A stretch of 17,500 nt of DNA from Chrysomallon squamiferum (Eukaryota > Mollusca > Gastropoda > Neomphalida > Peltospiridae). The stretch lies in contig CM022674.1 in assembly GCA_012295275.1 (NCBI GenBank), forward strand, positions 13,947,364-13,964,863, written 5' to 3'. The first letter of the stretch is position 1. Each line of letters begins with the position of its first letter. Made by a program: the position numbers and the translations under genes. The notes under the pieces are model-generated. The model was not told where the DNA came from and searched no databases. It saw only the letters and a list, made by a program, of their open reading frames with translations. Shown here piece by piece: positions 1 through 11,439 of the stretch.

Positions 1-24
1 GTACTGTTATCATTATCATCATCA

Positions 25-57
<33 letters not shown>

Positions 58-434
58 TTGTTGTTGTTGTTAATGATTATGATGACGATGCATTTGGGGT
101 TATTTCAATTGCAAACCTTAGTGTCTTAATTTCAGTACTCAAACATATACACAAAACAACACAACATTCGTTCAAACTTATACAAACACGTACATATATA
201 TCTATATATATGTAAACGGTTAAATACATATATATATATACATACATGCACATAGATCATACGCACATATATTAAAACATACATATATAGATATAAATAG
301 ACACACGCACATACTATATATATTTAGGTATGTGCTTGTGCCTATTTATATCTCTGTATGTATGTATTAATGCATGGCATGTGGGTATGATCTGTATGTA
401 TGTATGTATGTATATATGTATATATTATACTTAC

Positions 435-441
<7 letters not shown>
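1..441. other. AT-rich non-coding DNA with ATT/ATC triplet repeat
   Basis: A triplet tract of ATC grading into ATT runs through about 13-56. It is followed by TTG and ATG triplets and then by scattered ATAC/TATA words. The only open frame here (from 330) is made of TATG and TA repeats and reads as low-complexity Y/I/C, so it is not a gene. Confidence 0.7.

Positions 442-485
<44 letters not shown>
442..485. repeat. (TA)n microsatellite
   Basis: About 22 uninterrupted TA units, flanked upstream by TATG words that look like the decayed edge of the same locus. Confidence 0.95.
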
Positions 486-490
<5 letters not shown>

Positions 491-1437
491 ATTCAAAAAC
501 AACATTAACATGATTTAACATTTGATACATCAGCTGGTCAAATTAGCAAACAGATTATAATCTCTCTCTAGCATATCAAATTTAAAGCAGTATTAACTTA
601 TTTTGTATTATCTTTGTTCTAGGATAGACATAATCAGGTATTCCAAGGGATTAACTGAAGTTACATATAACTTTCCTTATAATTTCCCAGAAATTACATA
701 TAGCTTTCCCTACAGACAGACATAGAGACAGAACTAGAGAGCGAAAGAGAAGAAAGAGAATGTGGTGAAAGAAAGAGAGATACAGAGAGACAGAGACAGA
801 TTATTTTGTTAATTTATTTTATTGTTAGTGTTGTTGTTGTTGTTATTATATAAAAAAATCTCGTATAGAGGATATTAATTGAAAAAGAATATATATATAC
901 ATATATACTTACACACACATATATATATTTATGTATTTATTTACTTGTAAGTGTTCATGCACATATATTTGCGTGTGTTAGTGTGTGAATGTTTATGTTC
1001 AAGATATCAACAGTCTAAAACAACTAAACAAAATACGACTGTTGTTGTTGTTATTATTATTATAATTCTCTTTTTTTCTGTTTTCTTGCGTAAACTCTTA
1101 CAAATTCATAAAACAAATATTTTTTATAACGTATTTGGCAAAGTACACTAAGCCATTATTTACACAGATAAAGTTGTTTGTTTTTGAAAATCTTTTCACA
1201 CAACTTCTGGGAAAAAAACGTTCCAAGGTGCTGGAAAGACAATGCTGAATGTGCGTTGTCAGTAAGACATTTAACACGTTACAATTAAACACTGTTATTT
1301 AGAAAAATTATACGATTTCAACAGCATACAGGTAGATGACAGAAAGAAAGATACAGACTGAAAAAGTAAGCGAGATAGGGAGAGAGAGAGAGGTAGAATG
1401 GGTGAGATAGTATGAGACATGTATCGACAAACATATA

Positions 1438-1438
<1 letters not shown>
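486..1438. other. Non-coding, purine-rich patch and a small direct repeat
   Basis: Positions 661-679 and 694-712 are imperfect direct copies (17 of 19 bases alike) of TTACATATA-N-CTTTCC-N-TA, with a period of 33. A GA-rich, CAGAGA-rich stretch fills 715-800. Frames at 951-1151 (+) and 1098-1292 (-) overlap each other, lack recognisable domains and include TTG/ATT repeat translation. I see no supported gene. Confidence 0.6.
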
Positions 1439-1477
<39 letters not shown>

Positions 1478-1566
1478 ATGTAATATAGATAGATAAAGAT
1501 AGATAGATGGATAAACACAGAGAGACAGATAGATAGATAAATATAGATAGTTAAAAAGATAGACAG
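1439..1566. repeat. Compound (GT)n-(AT)n-(GATA)n microsatellite
   Basis: (GT)11 at 1439-1460 runs directly into AT units to about 1477, then into degenerate GATA/GACA units to about 1566. The minus-strand frame crossing it is low-complexity only. Confidence 0.9.
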
Positions 1567-2090
1567 GGAGAAAGAAAAGGAGAGACTAAGAGATCATGAT
1601 AACCTGACGTGAGTAATCTAGACACCTCTGTTGAAATGGCTAAAAAAAAGTAATAAACTGCATGAAAAGCTGATTTTGTCACGCAGTACTTAATCGTTTA
1701 TGGTTGCCATGGTAATAACTATTGTGAAAATCTCTTGTAATCGTGTTTTATTACTGAATTTTCTAACCTAATTATATTTGTCTTGCAATTTTTTTGATTT
1801 TTGCTTTAGGTACACACATGCACGCATATACATACATACATACGTACGTACGTACCTCCATCTCGTTTAGAAACGATATATGTCTTGTTTCTAGTACTAA
1901 ATTCTTTATCCCTGTCCTCTAAATGATCCGTTTACACAGATAATTTTTTTTTTCCACAATCTTTTTCTCGTGGAAAACTAATTTTCCAGTCGAAGGGTTT
2001 ATACGAAATCGTTTCAGTTCTTGTCTACTTTTATTATGAAATCTGGTATCGCTTAATAAACCCCACTTTACTGCAGTCAGGGAAATTTCG
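1567..2090. other. Non-coding; short CATA/CGTA repeat
   Basis: A short run of CATA then CGTA units lies at about 1828-1856. The rest is AT-rich unique sequence with no open frame of note. Confidence 0.6.
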
Positions 2091-2450
2091 CAAAATCAAT
2101 TCTCTTTCAAACATGGCGGCCTCTTTCATCTCCGTACTTTGACCAGGCCATTACGGCAAATCCCGCCTCTCGGTGGACATCAGAAATACGGAGCTAAGTG
2201 GACCTAAAACGATTCCATATTTTTAACCCGACTAAAAAGTTCATTGCGTGCTGCAGTCGATAAGAGTTTCCATGCCAAACTGTAAAATATTAGCGTTATT
2301 ACAAGGCCGGCGACTTACAACGGAAATGATCGAATTATATCGGAAATGTCCGAATGTTTGTCGATGTAATTTTACGGACTCCTCAATTTTCTGTGCTGGG
2401 TACACGCATGATAAGGACTATTCGGTTACGAATGGCATTTCATTTCTGTT
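2091..2450. promoter_or_regulatory. CpG-rich patch with YY1/TISU-like motif
   Basis: About 20 CpGs fall in some 350 bases, far denser than the flanking AT-rich DNA. At 2109-2120 the sequence AAACATGGCGGC matches the TISU/YY1 consensus (SAASATGGCGGC) at 11 of 12 positions. In human genes that element sits at transcription and translation starts. The ATG at 2113 opens only 9 codons before TGA, so if it is a start codon a splice must follow, and I see no strong donor inside those codons. A plus frame at 2248-2508 covers the rest of the patch but runs into TTA/CTG triplet repeats and resembles no family I know. I infer a promoter or other protected element, direction unknown. Confidence 0.4.
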
Positions 2451-2851
2451 ATTGTTATTGAACTCCTACTGCTACTGCTACTACAGTATGCTATTATTTT
2501 TATGTTAATATTATTGTTGTTTAATCTATTAATGTGTCTGTTATTGAAACTGTTGTTATTGTTGTAGTTATTTATTATTGCTAATGTCGTTTTATTATTA
2601 TTTTGTTTTTTACTTAATTATATAGTCATTGCTGTTATAGTTACCAATGTTTATGTTGCTGCTACTGCACTGTTGTTGTCATTCTCTAACTATGGACATT
2701 ATTACTGAGAAAATCTACGATAACGGTAATCAGGTAATGACAAAATAATACACAATTATCATTATAATAGTGCAGAAGCTCATACATTTTCGACTGCAGT
2801 AAACACGGTCTTTACAATAGTAAATACGGTAACAATGAACCTAATTAGCAA
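2451..2851. other. Decayed TTG/TTA/CTG triplet-rich DNA
   Basis: Many short TTATTG, CTACTG and GTTGTT words suggest an old degraded trinucleotide microsatellite. No gene is visible. Confidence 0.6.
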
Positions 2852-2945
2852 CAGTGGTGCCTTGGTTAAACTTTTGGACTTATGACTTGTACGTCTGAAG
2901 GTCAGTTCTAGTTGTTGCCTGGGCAAAACCCTAAAAAAACGTAAA
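2852..2945 (+). mobile_element. tRNA-derived SINE head (degenerate)
   Basis: An A-box-like CCTTGGTTAAAC at 2860-2871 is followed about 30 bases later by a B-box-like GGTCAGTTCTA at 2900-2910 (compare GGTTCRANTCC). This is the internal RNA polymerase III promoter layout of a tRNA-related SINE. The cloverleaf is not intact, so it is not a working tRNA gene. The body and tail are not clear; A-rich words follow from about 2927. Confidence 0.45.
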
Positions 2946-3139
2946 ACAACAACAAGTCTCACCTCTCACTCACTTTCTAACATACTAACACATACGATAT
3001 TGGATTTATAACCCCGGATCTGTAGGCCCCTAACGGATGCGCTTGAATTTCTTGAGTATGTTGGTAGATAACCCGTAAAGAGCGTACGCAAGATATACAA
3101 GTTTCAGGAGATGTACATAGGTTGGAGAGTTTGTGGAAG

Positions 3140-3560
3140 AGTGGAATTAATAATGATTTATGATGAACAGACTGAGTAAAGCGCAGAAGGAAATGACGAT
3201 GATTATGGTTTATATTATTAACTGATGATGATAGTGATTGTGGTTTATGTCACAATGGTACTGATGGTGTGATGATATGTCTTGTGTCAGTTATAATGAA
3301 AATGTTGATAAAACTGAAAATGTTATTATGCTTTTGATTGTGGTTTATTTCAATAATAATGAAAACGACGACAATGATGATGATGATGATGATGATGGAA
3401 ATAGCAAATGTCACAATGATGCTGATTTTAGCTTATGTCAGCAACGATGAAGGCGATACTGGTGACAACGACGACGATTATAACAATGATAAAAATACTA
3501 AATTACCAATGGTATTGACGATAGCAGCGATAATCAAAGCAGAAGATATATGTTTCAAAA
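3140..3560. repeat. Decayed GAT/GAC repeat with dispersed longer words
   Basis: A pure (ATG)8 lies at 3374-3397 inside a broad GAT/GAC-rich zone. GATTRTGGTTTAT occurs at 3201-3213, 3236-3248 and 3336-3348. A second word, TGTCACAATG-N-T-N-CTGAT, occurs near 3247 and 3409. The plus frame at 3338-3622 translates this repeat (Met and Asp runs) and is not a credible gene. Confidence 0.6.
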
Positions 3561-3716
3561 CTCTATACAGCAAGAACACAGAACTCTCTCGTTTTCCGTT
3601 TTCAAAGTATATTTTCTTATAAATTGTTAATGGCCACCGAGATGAATGAAATTTTTATATTCATCTGCAAAACAATAGAAATCTGATCCAGATGGTAAGA
3701 ATTGATAACGTAAAGT

Positions 3717-3842
3717 TTACCTGGAGTTCGTAAATAAATGATTAACCAATAGGTAAATAAATAAACAGATTACCTGAGTGACTGAGTCACCTGACAGGTG
3801 CTCTTAATTACCTGTGTATCGGTAGACATATTTAATTACCTT
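3717..3842. promoter_or_regulatory. TTACCTG / E-box / AP-1 palindrome cluster
   Basis: TTACCTG occurs at 3717-3723, 3770-3776 and 3808-3814, with TTACCTT at 3836-3842. Between them, GTGACTGAGTCAC (3778-3790) is a 6-bp inverted repeat around one base and contains the AP-1 site TGAGTCA. It overlaps by three bases with CACCTGACAGGTG (3788-3800), two opposed E-boxes around one base. CACCTG/CAGGTA words are bound by Snail/ZEB and bHLH factors in animals. The enhancer reading is inference from motif density. Confidence 0.4.
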
Positions 3843-4019
3843 CGTGGGTGAAATGTGTTCTCCCGGACAGAAGGTGTGTTTGTTGAAATTTGTGATATGG
3901 AAGCGTGTAAAAAAAGGGAGATAAATAAATATATGCGGTTATTTTATGTTGGTCATTTGAGAGATGCCATATTAGATGTTATGAACGTTATTGGCGACAT
4001 TTCAGTGTCTGTTCTTTTT

Positions 4020-4059
4020 CTGTGTGAATGTGTGTGTGGGTGTATGTGTGTGTTTGGTA

Positions 4060-4110
<51 letters not shown>

Positions 4111-4320
4111 TGCGTGCGTGCGTGTGTGTGGATGTGACGGAGAGAATGTGGCTGGGTTTATGTTTGTCTGTGTGCATGGTGCATGTGTGTGTGTATGTAA
4201 GTATGATCGTGTGTGTGTGCGTATTTGTGTGCGTATTTGTGTGTATATATGTGTATGGTACGTGTGTATGTGTATGTTTGTATATATATGTATCTATGTA
4301 TGGGGTGTATGATGGTGTGT
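4020..4320. repeat. TG-rich microsatellite zone
   Basis: Pure (TG)n runs through about 4065-4103, with TGTG, TGCG and TATG derivatives over the whole 300 bases. Long frames on both strands (plus 3855-4382, minus 3953-4177) are translations of this repeat as Cys/Val or His/Thr runs, not genes. Confidence 0.9.
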
Positions 4321-4424
4321 GGTATAAAGAATATACTGGTGTGAGTGTATACCTGGTAAATTATGTTTGTTTGTTTGTATAAACACTTTAAACAGTTAGA
4401 ACGACAAATAATATCATGGGTTAT

Positions 4425-4500
4425 TGGTTAGGAATCGATCCTAGGTAACGAATATGTTATCACGTAATAAACTAGTCAGTGTCATGTGCTGGATTCCTTC
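4425..4500 (-). mobile_element. tRNA-derived SINE head (degenerate, minus)
   Basis: On the minus strand the B-box-like GGATCGATTCC at 4431-4441 matches GGTTCGATTCC except for one base. An A-box-like TGACTAGTTTATTACGT lies upstream at 4462-4478. The spacing fits a tRNA-type pol III promoter. No intact cloverleaf is apparent. Confidence 0.45.
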
Positions 4501-5044
<544 letters not shown>

Positions 5045-5204
5045 AGAAAAAGCAATACACATTTCTGAGCAAATAATAATAATAATAATAATAATATTAT
5101 TCAGTTCTGGAATGACATCAGTGCTCTAATCTTTCAGATAAATTTATTTCGTGATCTTTTTTGACTACTGTCATGTTCAAGTGCTAACAGAACCGGCACT
5201 TAAA

Positions 5205-5480
5205 AGATTATTTTGATCGAGCATCTCGGAATACGAGAGTGTAATGACCGACAGTTCGTCGCGTTGACCACGCCTTCGAAGTCTTCAGGCGTTGACTTTG
5301 TAGCGCGGAACTGACGCAGATGTGAATCTCACGTCCTACGGGCAGCCTCGCTGTCGCACTCCGCATGCGTAGTTGACAATTTTAATATCAGATTTCGCGC
5401 CAAACATGCAGAAAAAAAAAAAAACTGTATAACCCACTATGGTTTCGTGAATTTTTATGGCGCGTGTTATGTTTTTGTTA
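5205..5480. promoter_or_regulatory. CpG-rich patch with E2F palindrome and NRF1-like site
   Basis: Roughly 20 CpGs lie in about 190 bases at 5220-5410. TTTCGCGCCAAA at 5393-5404 fits the palindromic E2F consensus TTTSGCGCSAAA at every base. TCCGCATGCGTA around 5360-5371 fits the NRF1 consensus at 10 of 12 bases, with the GCATGCG core at 5363-5369. Both motifs are typical of TATA-less housekeeping promoters. No long frame starts here: the ATG at 5458 gives 13 codons and the minus ATG ending at 5405 gives 23. A first non-coding or very short coding exon is possible; direction is undetermined. Confidence 0.45.
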
Positions 5481-5604
5481 CAGAAGTTAGGAGCTTAAAG
5501 CAAAGTGTGGATTACAGGGGAATTGGAGTATGTTTGTGAAATTATATTTTCAGGTTAAATCTCCTGTTAAAAAGACTTTATTAATATTACGAATACTTAT
5601 GTAG

Positions 5605-5609
<5 letters not shown>

Positions 5610-5674
<65 letters not shown>

Positions 5675-5700
5675 ATAAAAAATAAAATAAAATAAAATAA
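5610..5700. repeat. Poly-A then (AAAAT)n
   Basis: About 60 A residues, interrupted once by T (5642), grade into AAAAT units to about 5700. This could be the tail of an old retroposed element, but no recognisable element body lies upstream. Confidence 0.9.
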
Positions 5701-6885
5701 CAACCACAGCAGAAGCAGTAACAACAATAATAAAGCTACCACTAACAACATCTACATCAACAACTACTACTACTGTTACTGCTAGTCTTCCTCCGCTACT
5801 GTAATTACTATTACTTTTAAAACTTTTACTATTACGATATACATAGTAAAAGAAAAAGAACTAAAATATACGACAATTTTATGTCATGAAATTTATTGAC
5901 AAAAGGCACCCGTTAACCATATAATTAAACATATTCACGTACAAATGCTTCTGTTGTTACTGTTAGGAAATAGATAAAGAAAATAGCTATAAAAAAAACG
6001 AATAATATTATTCAGACAATATTCTGAATTATTTTGATTATTAGGAACAACGATCTGCACAATCGACACCTGACTGGATGCGAAACTGATACATTTAAAA
6101 AATGATTTCCACACAAAGAAAGGACAAACAGTATAAATTAATATAACGGAATTACATGCACATTAACCGGAAATTGAGCGATTTTGTAAAGTGCGCTGGA
6201 TCAGGTTTATTGTTGTAAAAAAATACACGCAGAATCATTATTTATGAATATTTTATTGGATTATACTTGTAACGGTGTGTTTGGAACAGGATAAGAACTA
6301 TATAATTAGCAGAATAGAGAGTGTTCATGTTTTCAACACAATTGTTCATATAATTGCTTACCATAGTATTTTAAATGTAAAAGTGAAGATACGAAATAAA
6401 ATGCATTCAATATTTATATCTACATTATTTATTTTATTTATTACGTGTTACTAATGTTTGCTGATAATAAAGCATAAAGATAAACACAGATCCTCTTGAT
6501 GTCATTTTCTTCGAGAAATCAAGAAAGTGTAAAATGACACCTTTACGAATCTCCGTCACACAGTTGCCTTACTTTATTATTAGTAAAGATGTCCTGTAAT
6601 AACAAATAGAGAAATAACTTGGAACTACACGAAATTATTTAGATTATATATACAATTTAAAACGTTTTGGCTTTTTTTCATCTACTTATCTGTCTGTGTC
6701 TCTCTCTTTCTCTCTTCATCTGTCTGTCTGTCTGTAATATTCAAGTTTCTTTCTTTCCATAGACATATCAGATTATATATATATACAAACACACACACAC
6801 ACACATATATATATGTATATAAATATGCGCCTATATACAATATTGTATTTGTCTTATTTGTTTCTTCTTTCGCTAAACTTTAAAC
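5701..6885. other. Non-coding unique and low-complexity DNA
   Basis: Triplet-rich CAACAA/CTACTA words lie at 5701-5820. AT-rich unique sequence follows, then CTGT/TCTC words at 6690-6735 and a short AC/TA repeat at 6775-6825. No open frame reaches a convincing length. Confidence 0.6.
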
Positions 6886-7030
6886 CAGTCATGGGCAAAC
6901 TGCGGCCCTCGCGGTTTTCTGAGTGGCCCGCCTAATTGTTCCATTTACACTGTAAATTAATACCTGCAGCCTGCCTGAGGATGAGCCATGTCTCATGTGG
7001 CCCGCTTCTCGAAAAAGTTACCCATCCCTG
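6886..7030. mobile_element. hAT-like non-autonomous MITE
   Basis: This is a 145-bp GC-rich insert in AT-rich DNA. The left end reads CAGTCATGGGCAAACT. The right end, read on the minus strand, is CAGGGATGGGTAACTT, which gives imperfect terminal inverted repeats with the CAG...CTG ends of the hAT superfamily. The flanking 8-mers CTTTAAAC (6878-6885) and ATCTAAAC (7031-7038) agree at 6 of 8 bases, fitting the 8-bp hAT target duplication after decay. GTGGCCCGC occurs twice inside (6923-6931 and 6997-7005). It has no coding capacity, so it would depend on a transposase elsewhere. Confidence 0.75.
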
Positions 7031-7112
7031 ATCTAAACGTATTTAAAGAATCGAAAGTGTGAATGTTAACGTTTTGTTAAAAGTTATACGTTCTCATTTT
7101 TCACATATCATT

Positions 7113-7114
<2 letters not shown>

Positions 7115-7155
<41 letters not shown>
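7115..7155. repeat. Poly-T tract
   Basis: About 41 consecutive T residues, some 75 bases downstream of the MITE's target duplication. Confidence 0.95.
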
Positions 7156-8384
<1,229 letters not shown>

Positions 8385-8667
8385 TTGTTTATCTATCTGT
8401 TTGTCTTTCTGTCTATATAAAGAGTCTTCACGATCTGTCTCTCAGATACACATAAATAGAGAAATACTCGGACAGAAATACTCACAAGACAAGAAGCATT
8501 ACAAATGCAGTGTACATAATACAACAATACATAAACATACACATACTATAATAATAAATATTTAAAACAACAAATGAAGAATACGTATAAAAATTACAAA
8601 CCATATCAGTTTAAATATCAGTGTTTTTAATCCAAACTGTGCCAGATTTTATTGTCATCCGTTATTC

Positions 8668-8668
8668 T

Positions 8669-8735
<67 letters not shown>
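8668..8735. repeat. (TTTC)n microsatellite
   Basis: About 17 TTTC units, near perfect. It is polypyrimidine on the plus strand, like the CT tract just upstream. Confidence 0.97.
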
Positions 8736-9743
8736 ATTTCCCGTTTTGAATGAATCGTCGGTTTACGTCTAAATTCGGCAGCTAATAAGTATAATATTGG
8801 CTTTTATACGGTACGCAGTTTCCAGGTTATGTTTCTTTGTCCTCGATCTCATAAATCTAAATTAAATATCGAAAATATCTTCAAACAGATCCATAAAAAG
8901 CATAGCATATTTCTCACAATAAAACCGAATACACGTGTTCAGAAATACACAGACTGATAGAAGTAAGAAAGTTGGAACTGACGAACATAAGCACGCATAT
9001 AGAGACGCATGCACGTGTGTGTGTGAGTGTGTGTGTATATATATATATATATATATGTACATAATATGTATGTATGTATGCATGTGTGTATATGTGCATG
9101 TGTATATGTGTGTGTATGTGTATGAGTTTGTATGTTTGTGTGTCTATGTGTTTATATTTGTATACCATATTGTCCTCTACTTCATTTATCAGTTAAGTGT
9201 ATCGTGCGTCAAGAACAAATAAATCGAACTTAATTAAACTTTAACAAAACATTAATTTGGTGTTGAAAAAAATCTCGAAAATACATTAAAAATAAAGCAA
9301 TGTTTCCGTGATATCAGGAAATTGCACTGAAACTAAGAAACAACATGAATTGTTAATCCGGAATTGAAACAGAAATATTAAAAGACATGCATACATTTGA
9401 CTAATTGATAATTATATTCTGTGTGTAAAATTTGTCAGTCCTCAGAAACCGGTAGAGTGAGACAAAATAAATATTAAATAGACACAAAGTGACGATCCCA
9501 ATAAAGCAAACTGGGCAAATGTTCAGAGTTACGGGTCAGCTGAAGTTATATCCTCTTTATTTAGGTAAATAATTGGATCAACCAAAGGGTTGTAGAAAAC
9601 ACTGTGGTGAGCTTTCAGAATTTGGAGGGATTTACAATGAAAACAGTTCTCTTTCGCAAAACAATGCATAGTGAATTTCGTTACAGGCGTTCGGCGTTCA
9701 GAATTGATAATATAATTATATGATAATTCAATATGTGCGTGTG

Positions 9744-9745
<2 letters not shown>
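8736..9745. other. Non-coding; GT/TA repeat at 9015-9160
   Basis: (GT)n changes into (TA)n at 9015-9057, followed by TATG/TGTG words to about 9160. Frames at 8862-9083, 8914-9168 and 8935-9222 all come from this repeat. The rest is AT-rich unique DNA, including a 5-bp-stem hairpin word at 9579-9592. Confidence 0.6.

Positions 9746-9778
<33 letters not shown>
9746..9778. repeat. (TG)n microsatellite
   Basis: About 16 TG units. The minus frame at 9529-9810 translates it as a Thr-His run. Confidence 0.95.
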
Positions 9779-9781
<3 letters not shown>

Positions 9782-10126
9782 TTTAAGCATGAATACACAT
9801 ACTTACACACACTTTCAGTGTTAATTTCTCAATTCCTTTAGTCTTTGCTGTCATCTCGTTTTGTTTTGGTTGATTTATTTTTCATGTTCTTTGTTTATAA
9901 TGCTATTTTTATATACAGGCTATTTCATTCACAATATGCTGTGCAGTCAAGGACGTTCTTAATGTCTTCGTCCAGTGTTTTACATCTACAACAATTACAT
10001 CATTAACGTAACAATGGCTCTTTTGTGATTTAACCTTCAGTATCGCCATGTATCGAACACGCCAGCTGTAAACCTATTGATGTTTCCGAGTAATACGCTT
10101 CAAACGTGGCAATTGCCGTTACACTG
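9779..10126. other. Non-coding unique DNA
   Basis: No open frame, repeat or motif that I can support. Confidence 0.5.
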
Positions 10127-10225
10127 GAAGGAGCTGCAGCTGAGTGATTAGAACGCTAGCCCAGGACACAGGAGAATGCAGGATCAATCCTTCATGAATC
10201 TGTTTGTAAATTTTTTTTTTTTTTT
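10127..10225 (+). mobile_element. tRNA-derived SINE head with poly-T
   Basis: GCAGCTGAGTGATTAGAA around 10136-10153 closely resembles a tRNA D-arm/A-box, and GGATCAATCCT at 10181-10191 resembles the B-box. Spacing is normal for a tRNA. A pure T15 run at 10211-10225 could be a pol III stop or part of the element. The acceptor stem does not pair convincingly, so a SINE or tRNA pseudogene is favoured over a functional tRNA. Confidence 0.55.
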
Positions 10226-10338
10226 CGAATAGAATCATACTTTGTGATGGGAAGGAGTGCAGTTCAGTTATTTAATTAGCCTCGACAAATAGTTAAAATA
10301 CTGTGTGTGTATATATATACACACACATATAGAGAGAG

Positions 10339-10929
<591 letters not shown>

Positions 10930-11085
10930 AAATAAAAATTAATAATAAAAATAAAATATAGAAATAATAATTAAAAAGAAGAAAAAAATAAAAAATAAAA
11001 ATTAATAATAATAATAAAATATAGAAATAATAATTAAAAAGAAGAAAAAAATAAAAAATAAAAATTAATAATAATAATAAAAAAA
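10930..11085. repeat. 63-bp tandem repeat, about 2.5 copies
   Basis: The word ATTAATAATA recurs at 10938, 11001 and 11064, giving an exact period of 63. The unit is almost entirely A and T with a few G. Because 63 is a multiple of three, the minus frame at 10874-11092 repeats a Phe/Tyr/Leu-rich 21-residue block. That is a by-product of the repeat, not evidence of a protein. Confidence 0.85.
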
Positions 11086-11182
11086 AGGTCACAGTATTAA
11101 GGGAATAAACGCTAGTGCTGATTCATACAACTAATTATTTATAAAACAGTCTGTGATAGCAATGATTCATAAACTCAGTAGC

Positions 11183-11262
11183 CGGCGTTAAGGTCGATGA
11201 ATTCTGAAACACATTATGCCTAAAGGCTAATTACCTACCGTTGAACCATATCGCTGCGATTA
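11183..11262 (-). mobile_element. tRNA-derived SINE head (degenerate, minus)
   Basis: On the minus strand the A-box-like TGGTTCAACGGTAGG lies at 11234-11248. A disrupted B-box-like GTTTCAGAATTCATC (one extra base) lies at 11196-11210. An intervening GCCTTTAGGC resembles an anticodon-stem region. The head is badly decayed. Confidence 0.4.
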
Positions 11263-11439
11263 AACTGTATTCAAATAACATATATTTTATCTCTTTTTTT
11301 TTATAGGAACACATTATTTATTTTTTTTTTTTTTTTTTTTTAGAATTCCCACGCCCAAATTCTAGCTCAGCTGTCATATTCAGTGTATGAACTGACGTAC
11401 TGGAGACAATGACAGTAAAACAGAAAGAATATTTATTGA

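Noticed and set aside
1439-1566. Regularly spaced repeats, considered as CRISPR-like
   Set aside because: Plain microsatellite units with no unique spacers; the genome is eukaryotic.
2248-2508. 86-codon plus frame in the CpG patch
   Set aside because: The first half looks non-repetitive, but the second half is triplet repeat, and I recognise no domain; high CpG alone can keep frames open.
3855-4382. Long plus-strand frame of 175 codons
   Set aside because: Most of it is Val/Cys translation of the TG microsatellite; the opposite strand is also open there for the same reason.
5610-5700. Poly-A tract as the tail of a processed pseudogene or LINE
   Set aside because: The upstream sequence shows no coding remnant, polyadenylation signal or target duplication that I can identify.
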